Of a stretch of 64,000 nucleotides of DNA, positions 20,896-32,052 are shown piece by piece. Below the pieces are notes generated by a model, which saw only the letters and a program-made list of their open reading frames with translations, did not search any database and had not been told where the DNA came from. The position numbers and the translations under genes are program-made. The stretch covers positions 4,836,001-4,900,000 of the forward strand of contig JYIP02000005.1 in the NCBI GenBank assembly GCA_001051155.2, in the 5' to 3' direction. The DNA is from Chrysoporthe austroafricana. Lineage: Eukaryota; Ascomycota; Sordariomycetes; Diaporthales; Cryphonectriaceae. Numbering within the stretch: the stretch's first letter is position 1; every line of letters starts with the position of its first letter.

Positions 20896-22512
20896 AACGG
20901 TACTCTCGTGCTCGAGGGCCTGGTGTCTTCTTGTCTTTCTCAGTATTATTATAGTCGCGAGGTCGCGGTCGACCTTGAGTGTTTGGGTCACTTTTGATAA
21001 TTCGAAGATTTATAGGTTGGTCTTAGGGAAATGGAGTTGGCGTGGGATAAGTCGAGAATGGCAGGCAAGCATGCAAGCAAGAAAGCTGTTCGAGTCTTTC
21101 AGCATGATATCTAATAGATAAATCCTTTGTATATAGTCTTCTCGCTCGTTACTACGATCTACTTCAGGAGTCCAACAGAACCCAGGAGTGTTACTCCTCC
21201 CCTGATGAGCTGTTCTCGCCGCTCCCTCTCGCTACCACCGTGCCTCCGCGATTCCTTCGGGCCCTATGACATGTCATCATGTCCGGCGGTCAGCGGATCT
21301 CCTGTATTTTCCAGAGAAATTCGCGACCAGGATTCACGCAAGGCATATTTTGCGCCGATCATCAAGAGGCGGAACCACGTATAAGCCAAGGTATGAGGTA
21401 GACAGCATACGAGCTCATCTTGTAACCCCGACGTTACTCGCATGATTTCGGAAAAGAGAAAGATACTTATAGGTTGTGGACCAAAACAAGTAAAAAGCTA
21501 TTACGGCTGTTTTAAGTAATTCCTTTTGTATATAGATTTATCTTTATATTTTTAAAGAAAATAATATAAAGATTTCATAATATATAGAATTTTTTTAAAT
21601 AAAATTTATTTACTTTTTATTAATAAACTTAATATATAAAATTAGTACTTATTATAATAAAATTTAATATTTTTATTAATCATTTAATAATAATATTATA
21701 ATAGCATTATGCTTTAAAAACTTTAACGAATTTTGGAATTAATTACCAGTTACGGACTCTGGAACTAGAGCTCCCGTTACGACGTCACTAGTCACCTGTC
21801 AATCAGATGCGAAAACTCTAAATAGCGGGGCATTCGTATACATTCACTGTATACATAGAATCGGCGGGATCGACGCTCTCACGGCTCCATTGCCCCCCGG
21901 CCCGTGAGCTCCACTCAACCCCGGGTTCTTCGTGCCGTTCCCGTTATTCCGGTACGAGTCAGACACGAAACTACTAAGATACTGGGTACTGGGTACGACG
22001 TGCACAGTCCTGTGGGCATCAAGTCGGAAAGGAATGCGCTGTCCTTGGCTAGCGGTCTGTTACGTAAAAGCTTTCTGAGACCATCCACAGTACTATGTAG
22101 CATCCAAGCTGGCGTATTCGGCGCGCAATGACTCTAGCCTACCAAATCCGCTAATGTTCACCATGCCCAGGGCGGGTCTTTGGACCATGAAGAAGCCGAC
22201 CCCGAAGCGGACTCTTGCTAGCTCCGATGTTGTCTTAGATCAGCGGGCATTCCATTTGTAAGAGGTGGCTGTGAGGGACGTCCGAGGAACTGGTATACGC
22301 ACAAGTTCCAGTATTGTAGGTTAGTGATCCAAGGTACTGATAGTTTTTACTTTTGCCAAGAGATCAGAATGCTAGCCGGGGCAGGGCAGGCTTTCCCCCT
22401 CTTCAGTCGGTAACTACTCGAACATCGATTCTGCGTACAAGTTTCTTTCCCTTCTCATAGCTACTCTTTGCGGGCTATTGATGGTCAAATGTTGTAAACA
22501 CAAACAGCAGCC
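20896..22512. other. intergenic, with AT-rich island
   Basis: No supported gene. 21480-21745 is an AT-rich island like the others. The frames at 21904-22131 are short and unrecognised. Confidence 0.45.
21480..21745. repeat. AT-rich island (RIP-like)
   Basis: About 265 bp dominated by A/T without an open frame, bounded by normal sequence. It lies between the regulator and the RTA1 gene and is inferred to be a repeat remnant. Confidence 0.55.
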
Positions 22513-23948
22513 ATGTTTTCAACGCCGACACTTTTAGACAGGGCCAGCAACGTCCGGCTCGCTGCGAGATCCTACTGCACAACGGCGGTTCCTGGGCCGC
22601 ATGGAGAAGTGCCTTACGACGCTTGCAATGCCAACTATAACTTCAGCCCAAAGTTCGTGCCTGCAGTGGCAGTGGCTTCCATCTTTGGCATCTTTACGTT
22701 GGTGCACATCGTCGAAGCAGTCGTCTACCGGAAGGTGAGTGTAATATTCCCCGAGGATAAAAAGTTAGAGAGTTTGCAATGCGGCGGCAAGTCCTCCGCG
22801 AGAGAAGGGTAGAGGGAAGGTGGTGGGTGGCATTTGGGGCGCTGAGCAGATGTATCACTGACGACGCCTGTTCATCCACGCTCAGCTCTTCGCATGGACC
22901 ATTATCATGGCAGCCGGATGGGAGATGGGGGCATTCATCCTATATGCATACGGCTCCCTTGACCAACAGAACCAGGGCTACGCGATGGGGCACCAGGTAC
23001 TGTTCTTGCTGGCGCCCGTTTGGCTGAATGCCTTCGTCTACATGAGCTTCTCGCGGCTCCTATACTTCTTCCGGCCCGGCGGGCGGCCCCAAGTGGCACT
23101 ACTGCCGGCGACGTGGCTTAGCCGCATCTTTGTCGTCTCCGACGTGTGCACCTTCATCGTTCAGGCCACGGGAGGCATCATGGCCGGGCCCAGCCTGTCG
23201 CCGAGAACCCGCGAAATCGGTGTCAAGGTCTACATGATCGGCCTTGGGGTCCAAGAGGCCTGCATAGTCCTCTTCAGCATCCTCATGGCGCGATTCCAAT
23301 ACCGATGTAGCAAGATGGAACGCGAAGATTTGGAATCCAAGGTGGTACCCCCTGAAATTGTAGGGGATCATGAATTTGATCACGATGGAGACCAAAATTA
23401 CAGCAGACGTTGCGAGCCAGAGGTCTCGACGCCGATGCAGCGAGGCTGGAAGGCTCCTGTTCTTGCGCTGTATGCGGCCCTGCTCGCCATCACGGTAAGA
23501 CAAGAATCTATTCACCCTGAATTTTTCGATGGAAACTGCTTATGTCAGTTCGACTCCCCCTCGTCTCACATTTACACCTTTCCTTAGCGTATGAGGCCTC
23601 AAGAAAATCGGCTTGTAGTAAGACTAACGACATAGGCTAACATCCCGCTATCAAATCAAATAGACCCGTATTGTTTTTAGGCTCATCGAGTATTCGGGAG
23701 GCACAGAACCGCAGCAGACCGAGTTACCGTTCAAGGAAGCGTACCAGTACGCCCTGGACGCTTTTCCCATGATGGTTGGGCTTCTCATCCTCGCTATCGT
23801 GCACCCGGGTCGGGAGCTGAAAGGGCCCAACAGCGAGTTCCCTCGCAAGAGCTGTGGCGAGAAACGAGCGGAAAAAAGGGCCCGCAAGCAAGAGAAGAAA
23901 GCAGAAAAGCTGGAAGAGAAGAGGTTGAAGGAGTTAGCTAAGCAATAG
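22513..23948 (+). CDS. RTA1-like seven-TM membrane protein
   Basis: Exons 22513-22734, 22886-23494 and 23664-23948 join in phase to 371 residues. Hydrophobic segments are spaced as in the RTA1 family (lipid-translocating exporter-like, Pfam RTA1). Family features are the start YNFSPKFVPAVAVASIFGI, AWTIIMAAGWEMGAFILYAY, LLYFFRPGGRP, FVVSDVCTFIVQATGGIMAG and the late YALDAFPMMVGLLILAIVHPGREL. Members sit in the plasma membrane and confer resistance to toxic amphiphiles, so self-protection or transport of the peptide product is plausible. The tail is Lys/Glu-rich and ends at a TAG (23946-23948). The same frame runs on without a stop to TAG at 24147-24149, still Lys/Glu-rich, which suggests a nonsense change or a missed splice. 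The seven-TM core is unaffected. Confidence 0.82.
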
Positions 23949-24149
23949 ACCCAAGACAAAAAGAAGCGGGTGGAGGAGGCAGTTAAGGAAGAGAAGGAAG
24001 AATTGAAGAGGTCTGAGAAGATGGCTAAAGAGAGCAAGAAGACGAAGAGGGCAATATCAAGCTCCTACGGAATGGGATTGTTCGAACCTATGGATGCAGA
24101 CGAGGCTAGCCGAGTTCGGAGTAATCAGAGTCGTGCAGATGAGTGCTAG

Positions 24150-25117
24150 GTATCGAAGGTCAAAAGTCTGGGCTAGGATATGTGGCGAAACGACGGTTAC
24201 TACGGTTGTAGTCCGTCAACAGCACCTAGGTATGATATTCATTGACGCATTTAATGGAACGTGAGTGGACGATAGGATTCTGGCGTGGCCGCAGGTTATT
24301 TACCATACTTAATGGAGAAATCAGATCTGTAGGTGGCCTTTTTAGCATTATGAATACAACGGTTACGCTAGATGATACTGTTCACAGAATAGCCGCGACT
24401 ATAACGCAAGGCGTAGCGCGTCCCAAAGCTTTACGAGTTCGGTTACAGCCATTTTGTCTTCATTGTTCTCTGGATCTATTAGGCTGATACCATTAATTTA
24501 AGTATAATGTCCCAATGAGCATGCTCTATAGTTTGCATTCCCCTTTGGGAAGAGTGCGTAGATAGGTAAAGCAGGCCTTAAATACAAGGTTGCGTGGCTT
24601 CGGGTATGGTCAACCGTGGATTTTTCTTTGTTCCCCTGAAGAACACTAAGATGTTTCCGTAGGAACAGGGCCCTCAGGAGCTTTCAAGGTTAGCCCCGTT
24701 AGCTTCATGTGCACACAATACTATAATGGGCACGTGGCGATAGATATTGGATATAGTAGGGAGATTTGCGCCACAGAATTCGTTGCCAATGCTAGACATA
24801 GCATGGCGCCATTGTCAAGACCGTCCGGTTTTACGTACGTACGGTTCGACTTTTGCAACACATCAGCTCATTGAATGAATCAGCCAGCCTCGTTATGAAG
24901 TAACGGACAAGAGGAGGACCCTAGGACGGAGACTCCGAGACGAACATCAAATTTAAGTTCCGTGGGGATCCGCAGCCAATAATGGGGTAAATGCAAGGTC
25001 AGCAAACTTAAACTATTCACGGATATCCTAGATCCACGTGTTAGCGAGTTGGGACATGAGGAATTGAGAATTGTCTTGGTGCTGCGGGCATATACAAAGA
25101 AGGTTACTGCAACGGAG
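24150..25117. other. intergenic, RTA1/P450
   Basis: No gene, RNA or clear repeat seen. Presumably contains the P450 promoter. Confidence 0.45.
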
Positions 25118-27211
25118 ATGTCCAGCCTTAATTGGAACCACATACAGCTTGCCAACATGTCGCGAATCTCAGATATAATTGTGTCCCTGACACCGCCCTT
25201 CGCTGTACAATTTGGGTTCATATTGTGCCTCGTTATCCTTGTCGTGCATCAACTATTTCACAGCATCTTCTTGGATCGCCTATCCAAGGTGCCTTCGGCT
25301 CATTGGTCATGCTCATTCAGTCCTTGCTGGATCCTATGGCAGCGTTATCATGGAAAAGAGCTGCAAGCCGTGCTGAAAGCCCACAAGAAGCTAGGCCCTA
25401 TCGTCCGGGTCGCACCTAAGGAGATCAGCATTAGCGACTACGAAACAGGGGTCCGACAAGTATATAACGCCGGCTTCGAGAAACCACATTACTTCAGCTT
25501 TTTTCAGTACTACGGGTTAGTTACTTTTCACATTCCCCTGCTATATTATCCACTAGGCCGATCTTCTTAGAAAGTTCTCCACACACCTGTATGTATTAGC
25601 TCTTCGACGATATCGGTCCCTTAAATTTTCGTTCCATCCCTCACCTTTTCTTGGATTTCTTCTTCTTTTTCTATTTTTTCTTCTTCCACTTTTACCCATG
25701 TACGCGGTATCGTCTTTCTAGATATTTCTCTTCTGACTAACCCCGTGAATTAGCCAGGTCAATTCCTTCTCGAGCCAGAGCCAAGCAGAACATGCCGCCT
25801 GCCGCAGGCGAATCTCCTCGTCCTATTCCAAGACGACCCTTTTCGCCTCCAACCAACTCCGGCTGGTCACCCAGAAGATCCTGTTCGACCGGTTTGTCCC
25901 AGAGCTGCAGAAGCATGCGGCGCTCGGGCAGCCGGTAGAGCTGCTTCGCCTCTGTTACGCCGTCAGCCTGGACGCCCTCAACTGCTACATTTTCGGCCTG
26001 TCCAGCGGGCCTAATTTTACGCAGAACCCGCGGCTGCTGGATTCATGGCTGCACCACTATGAGAACCGCTACTGCCCGCAGTCTTTCTGGCTGCAGGAGC
26101 TACCAACCGTGGCGCGTGGCCTGCGCCTGCTTGGCCTCGATGTCATGCCACGCTACCACTACGAGTCCACCGAGTGGGTCGAAAGCTGGATGCTGGATCA
26201 CTGCAACAAGGCCGAGGAGGTCTGCCACCGGATCGAAAAAGGAGATATTACCGACACGGAGAATGTGCCAGTAGTCTACCAACAGATCAGAAACTCGATG
26301 GCACGCATGAAGGATGGGATGTTCCTCGGCAAACCCTTGACAGAGGAGACAGTCAAAAAGTCAATTGCCAGCGAACTCTTTGACCACATGTGTATGTTCT
26401 ACATTGCAGCAGTTACTCTCAACTACAACATATGGCTAACAATGATTCTGCGTACCCAGCTGGTGCTCGCGAGGTTTTTGGTAAGTATCCTCTTCGCCCC
26501 GTTCTGGCACAACCCTCCCCGCTCACATGGGATCCTAGGTATGGTACTCGCATACATGATCTACTACCTTGCCCAGCACCCCGCTCAGCAGGAACGGCTC
26601 AGGCGCGAGGTGTCAGTCCTCGGCGTGCACCTGGACGAGGCTGCCGGGGCCGATGACGTGCTGCCCCCGCCAGACGTGGTCCAGTCGCTCGCCTACCTGC
26701 AGGCGGTAATCAAGGAGTCGCTGCGTATGCGGCCCAACAGCACGCCCCTGCCTCGAATCACGCCACGCGACCGCCCTGTCAGCATCGCAGGCGTCGATGG
26801 CATACCACCGGGAACGCGCGTCAACTGCTTCCAGTGGTTCCTGCATCGCAACCCGGATGTGTGGGAGCAGCCAAACAAGTGGATGCCCGAGCGCTGGCTC
26901 GATGCCGGCGGAATGGAGAGGCATGACATGCCGCCGCTGTGGGCGTTCGTGACCGGGCCCCGAGGCTGCATCGGCATGCAGATGACTTATTACCGTGAGT
27001 CGACCCATCGAATATATTTTGTCCAAGCTTGGGGCGTTTTTTTTTGCTGATTATATTTTCTATTGTCTTAGTCTTCAGCTATATCCTCTCTGTGCTGTCG
27101 TCCAACTTCAAGTTCCAGGTAGCTCGCCCGGAGACGTATGGCCGCCACTCTCCCGGCACTCTAGAAGACGAGATCTATGTTATAATCAAGCCCGTTTTAG
27201 CTACAAAGTGA
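25118..27211 (+). CDS. cytochrome P450 with atypical I-helix
   Basis: Exons 25118-25515, 25754-26391, 26460-26480, 26539-26994 and 27072-27211 join in phase to 550 residues. An N-terminal membrane anchor (FILCLVILVVHQLF) is followed by GPIVRVAPKEISISD. The K-helix has KESLR (about 411-415), the meander has PERW, and the heme-binding loop is FVTGPRGCIG with Cys about 496. The short 21-nt exon restores the start of the I-helix as FDHMSGAREVFGMVLAY. The usual A-G-x-D/E-T-T is replaced by G-A-R-E-V-F, so the conserved threonine is missing. An alternative start is the ATG at 25157. The enzyme is expected at the ER and most likely oxidises the peptide or its precursor amino acid. It is the only oxygenase in the cluster; no Fe/2-oxoglutarate oxygenase was seen, unlike echinocandin clusters. 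Confidence 0.84.
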
Positions 27212-29123
27212 TTGGAAAGGATGGTATATTGGAGAAGGGAGGGGGGTATCCCGTGGAAGGAGATGCAAAGCTATAATGGCATTTTGTAGATTATTCGTCG
27301 TCACATATTTACTCATTTGTCTTCTTTTTTCCCCTCAATAAGTTCGAGTCTTGTTTGATTTTGAATTGCGGCACCGGATTTCTCGGAAGTTCTTGTGTCT
27401 AAATGGAAAGGCCAGCTTAAAGGAGCTAGCCAGAGTGTATTCATAATTCTAGTTTCGGTAGTAAAGCACGAAGCGTCCCAGCATCCAGACTTGGGTTGTT
27501 GTATTTAAGGTTGAAAGAGGCTGCTCAACATCTGTAAATACAGGTTCTGGTTTGTGGAGAGGCACGAAGACAAATAAACACAAAGGACGGAGAAATGGAA
27601 AGAGGGTGTATAGCATATTTCCTCTAAAACTTAGACTCCCCCCGCCGGAAGTGCATATTTTGCTACGTCTCGAACATTATACAACCTCTTCTTACTTTCT
27701 CTTTTTCCCTTCCCTTAAATCTATCTTAATCCGCGATAGCGGTGGTGGATGCGACACGTCTGCCTTCCTCCTTCCCCTCTCCTCCCACTTCTGCTTTTAT
27801 AACAATTAATTCCGCCACCGCGTGAACCTGATTACGTACGACAGCTAAGTGGGTCTGAAGTCATATTCTTATCAAAATTTGACCACAAAATCGATTCGCT
27901 ATATTTATAGATGGCACGGATGGTCTGACAAGCTTCACGGGTCCCAAGCCTGCAAATGGGGACTAGTGAAAGCTGGAGCTGATGTTAGTTAAGAAGTGGA
28001 TGTAAGGTCGAGTCAGCTCCCTCTTCATAATTTTCGCATTTATGATAGTAGAGGTTTGGTTGATGACGAGGTGTGCTGGAGAGAACTGTCGGAACTAAGT
28101 AAAAATGACGGGCCGCCCTTTCAGCCCGCTACCACAGCCGCGATGAGGCATACGTACAAGTAGTACATAATTAGCATAGGCATTTCTACCCGAATACGAA
28201 GGTTCTCCAGCGTTTCTGAGTCAGACCTCGTTCTCGGAAATACTTCGTCGTACCTTCAACGGGTCTAGTATGTCTCACTAGTACGGCGTTGGGCGCGGTA
28301 CGGAGGGCGCGCCAAAGCAGCGCCCCGAACGGAGTGAGCGCCAAAGGAGCGCCCCGGGCGGGAGGGATATGGCCTGGCCCGATAGTGATGAGTGGAAAAG
28401 GTAGAAGTCCATTGATATCATGCTGCCAGGTTGATCAAACGGACCTCGGACTGAGTGGTCGGCGCAGGAATTAGCTTCACATGGAGCGGCAGTACTTCTT
28501 CGGTTGTTTCGGACTGTCCGAGTCCTGGGTAAGGCTAAGCCCACACCTCCTCAAGAGAGTCAGCGGGACTGGTGCCGACGCTGGAGCGTATACGTATCCA
28601 TACATAGACTCTTCCCACTGCCAGGTGGGAAGTGTGGCGCCGGCCCACATGTCGTTATCACGGCATATGCAAGGTCAGCATGCAATGTAACGCTAGTAAA
28701 AGACATGGATGTCCCTGATGCAAGACGCGGGAGGCAGGGGCCAGGGGCCACCGCGGTAGCTTCGGATCTCAGATGGACACAGCAGACACCTACGGTGAGA
28801 GAGACAGGCCAAGTAGATGTCGATAAAGACTTTGACGCCTTAATAAATTCGCTCGTCGGCGGCCCTCATAGAAGGAGCCACAGGACTGCTGGCTTCGAGT
28901 CCAAACCGACAAGAAGACAAGATACCCCACAAGGCTGGAGACGTGAACAGCCAGTCCGCCGCACCGAACAACACAAAAGCTCGAGATGTAAGTTGCTTAC
29001 ATAAGCAGGCCTGATTGGATCCCCTCTGGATGGATCCGGCTGTTACTGGCCTGACCCTTGTAGTATGCCAAGTAGCTCTGTCCAGTTACTAATCAGAGCA
29101 AACGCAGGCTTTCCAACCCGCAG
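27212..29123. other. intergenic, P450/synthase-like gene
   Basis: Mostly featureless. Between about 28850 and 28994 a frame stays open and ends at a good donor (GAT/GTAAGT) in the right phase to join the synthase exon at 29124, so it may hold the 5' exon. No ATG was found in that frame. A separate Arg-rich frame (28705-29004) is probably chance. Confidence 0.4.
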
Positions 29124-31202
29124 CTGAAGTATACGCCACTGCGGCGCTTCGACAACCCCAACCGCCAGTGGCCGGACAAGGCACTCACGAAGCCGCCGAT
29201 ATGGTTATCTACTGACCTTCGGGACGGAAACCAGTCCCTTGTGAACCCCTTGGTAAGTCTCTTCACCCAGTCATCCAACGGAAGTAAAAGAAAACGATAA
29301 GAAGAGGAAGAAGAAAAAGAAAGAGGGGGAGAAGAAAAAGAAAAAGAAAAAAGAAAACAAAGCAAAAACTGGCCCCTTCTTTTCGTTCGTTTTCTTCCCT
29401 CTCGCTAGCCTGGCTAGCAATATTGCCTAGTATACCCTGGCCTGCTACGTCGACTTTGCTGACGGCTCCTCCTTTCGGATTCACCTAGACCCTGGAGCAG
29501 AAATGGGAGCTCTTCCAGATGCTCATCGCCATTGGCTTTACGGAACTCGAGGTTTGCTTTCCGGCCGCCTCGCAGGTGGAGTTTGACTTTACCCGTCGGC
29601 TTATCGAGACCCCCAATGCCGTCCCGGAGGGCGTGCGCCTCCGTGGACTGGCACCGACCCGAGAGGACTTCCTGGCCAGGACAGTAGCGGCGCTGCGTGG
29701 GGCCAAGCGCGCCTCGGTGTGCACGTACATCTGCATTAGTGACAAGCAACTCAAGTACCAAGGCTTCACCCGCGAGCTGGCGGTGGAACAGGCCGTCAGG
29801 TCGGTACGCTTCCTACGGTCCATCACCAAGGATGACCGTGAGTCGGCCGCCGAGACGGACTGGAGCATGGCTTTTGGGCTGGAGTCATTTAATGAGGCTG
29901 ACATGGACTACGCGACCCTCATTACCCAGGCCGTCAAAGATGCTTGGGAGCCCACTGCCGACGAGCCGATGGTGGTGGTTATCGCGTCGAGCACCGAGGT
30001 GGCCACGCCCAACGTGTTCGCCGACCAGGTCGAACTCTTCAAGAGCTCGCTCTCGGACCCAGCACGGGTCAAGGTATCCATCCACACGCACAATGACCGC
30101 GGTGGGGCCGTGGCTGCGGCCGAGCTGGGTATGCTCGCCGGCGCCGACATGGTCGAGGGCTGCCTCTTCTCCAACGGCGAGCGCTGCGGAAACGCCGACC
30201 TGGTGACGCTGGCGCTCAACCTGTACTCGCGGGGAGTCCACCCGGGGCTGGACTTCTCCAACCTTCACGATATCAAGAGGCGGTTCGAGGGGCTCACCGG
30301 TCTCACCGTGCCGCAGCGGGCGCCGTACGCCGGCGAGTTTGCGCTGCAGGCGTTCAGCGGCAGCCACCAGAACATCATCCGCAAGGGTGTCGCGCGCCGC
30401 GTCGAGGCCGCCCGGGCGGGCGAGCAGCTCCTGTGGGACATCCCCTACCTGCCGCTTGACCCGGAGGACCTGGGGATCCCGCTGGACGAGATCATCCGCG
30501 TGAACTCGCAGAGTGGCAAGGCGGCGGCGGCGTGGGTCCTCAACCGCCGCTGGGGGCTCGACATCCCCGTGTCGCTGCAGGTCGACTTTGGGCGGCGAGT
30601 GCAGACCATGTGCGAGGCGCTTGCGCGGGAGATCAGCCACCAGGAGGTCCTCAACCTCTTCGTTGCCAGCTACGCCCTCGCGCCCGACGGCGCCGACATG
30701 GGCGTCACCGTCGCCCGCAAAGGCGCCAGGTACATCGTCTCCGGCACCGTGCGGCCGGAAAGTAGCCTAGCGATCCATATGGACGGCTCTGGCGACGAAA
30801 TCCCCTCCGCCGTCCTCGCTAGCCTTCCGTTCGCTCGCAGGCTGCGCATTTCGGCGACGCTCCAGCACGAGCAGGAGCTCCACTCCCAGATTGGGAGGGG
30901 CCGCTACTGTGCCCTGGCTACCTGCTCGGACGGTGAAGAGACTTTCTGGGGGTTTTCTGTGGATGAGAACCGCGAGAACGCGCAAGCATTAGCAGTCTTG
31001 ACAGCCGCCGTGGTGAGTATTACTAGCTTTCTTACTAATTGGAACCAAGTCATTCGTCTCTTATTCCGCTCCCTGAAGTTCTGTGCACTGATACCTGGCT
31101 CCGTAGCACCTGTATCGAACGAAGCTAGCCTTGCTGCCGCCGAAGAAGCACAGCGCGATGTCGCGTATCGACATCAAGCCTGCACAGACGGTAGCGGCCT
31201 AA
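29124..31202 (+). CDS. 2-isopropylmalate synthase-like enzyme (HtyA type), 5' end unresolved
   Basis: Exons from 29124: 29124-29252, 29489-31012 and 31107-31202, 582 codons before the stop. The start codon was not found and must lie in an upstream exon. The sequence opens [20 protein letters not shown] as in fungal synthases. Key motifs are the metal-site [11 protein letters not shown], the metal-ligand histidines in [40 protein letters not shown] and [15 protein letters not shown] full C-terminal LeuA-type dimer/regulatory domain follows, ending [20 protein letters not shown]. It would condense acetyl-CoA with a 2-oxo acid to a 2-substituted malate. Normally conserved active-site stretches differ: EVCFPAASQ for EVxFPSASQ and [13 protein letters not shown] for CLFGNGERTGNVD, which fits a non-leucine substrate. 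The first intron contains an about 80-bp polypurine run. Cluster context points to an aryl- or alkyl-pyruvate substrate. Confidence 0.86.
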
Positions 31203-32052
31203 GCAGTAGTTACGAAACCGAAACTGATCATGCGAACATGCCGAGGCGTATCACCTCAATCGGTGTCTTTCTTTTAACGCTTAGTGTGTTATAGTTGATA
31301 GGCAATGAGTCTATGTTAAGGAAAAATTGTGAAGTCTTCAAGAATTGAGCGGTACCATTGACGGCCCACGGCGTGTGCTTACTGAGTACCGTACAGTGAC
31401 ATAAACCCAGTCCACAACAAGGAGGATGCAGCAGGCGCATCTACCATCACCACGCAGCCCAGCCAGAAGGGTTTATTCTTCACTCCTAGTCTTATGAATC
31501 CATGCGGCCATGATGCTCAGAAAATCCTCTACCATAAGACCCTGCGATCTAGCAATTCCAAATTGAAGGCCGTGCAAATACCATTTATCCCTATTCTCAT
31601 GAATCTTAACCTTATCTACTGTTGAATTGCTTTAAATTAATTTACTTATATTTACCGCCTGGGTTAAAAATGCTCCCGCGATAGCTGGCTTGATTAGAAC
31701 AACTCAATATATTATACATACTTTTGGTCAATAGCTTGTGGACATGTTAATTAAATGGCCTTACGGCTCTCTTGTTGATAATTGTTGCCTGAGCGTGCAT
31801 ATCTCTAATGTTGCTATATGCCGAACGCATTGCATGCTCAAACTGGGTACCTCTGCGACGGATAGTGGTGGTTCTTTGCTACTTTTTATATGGTACTCTC
31901 CACTAAACCGTGCCAGAAAAGTAAAGAAAAGGGAATTTGATTTCTAAAGCAACTTTTTGTAAGCACTGTCTCCTATTTTCTTTGAAAACGAATACCATGC
32001 CATAACTTCAGGAACCAGCCTGGGCAGATTTAAGATCCAGATCTATGCGCTC
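31203..32052. other. convergent intergenic region, synthase/MFS pump
   Basis: No gene seen. AT-leaning sequence around 31620-31740. Probably holds the terminators of both genes. Confidence 0.45.

Noticed and set aside
28705..29004. Arg/Gln-rich frame upstream of the synthase as its N-terminus
   Set aside because: Its frame does not join the first synthase exon and it has no family resemblance. Another open frame nearby fits the phase better but lacks an ATG.
29885..30640. Long minus-strand frame of 251 codons
   Set aside because: It is antisense to the synthase-like gene in GC-rich sequence, has no recognisable domain, and the plus strand carries the conserved motifs.
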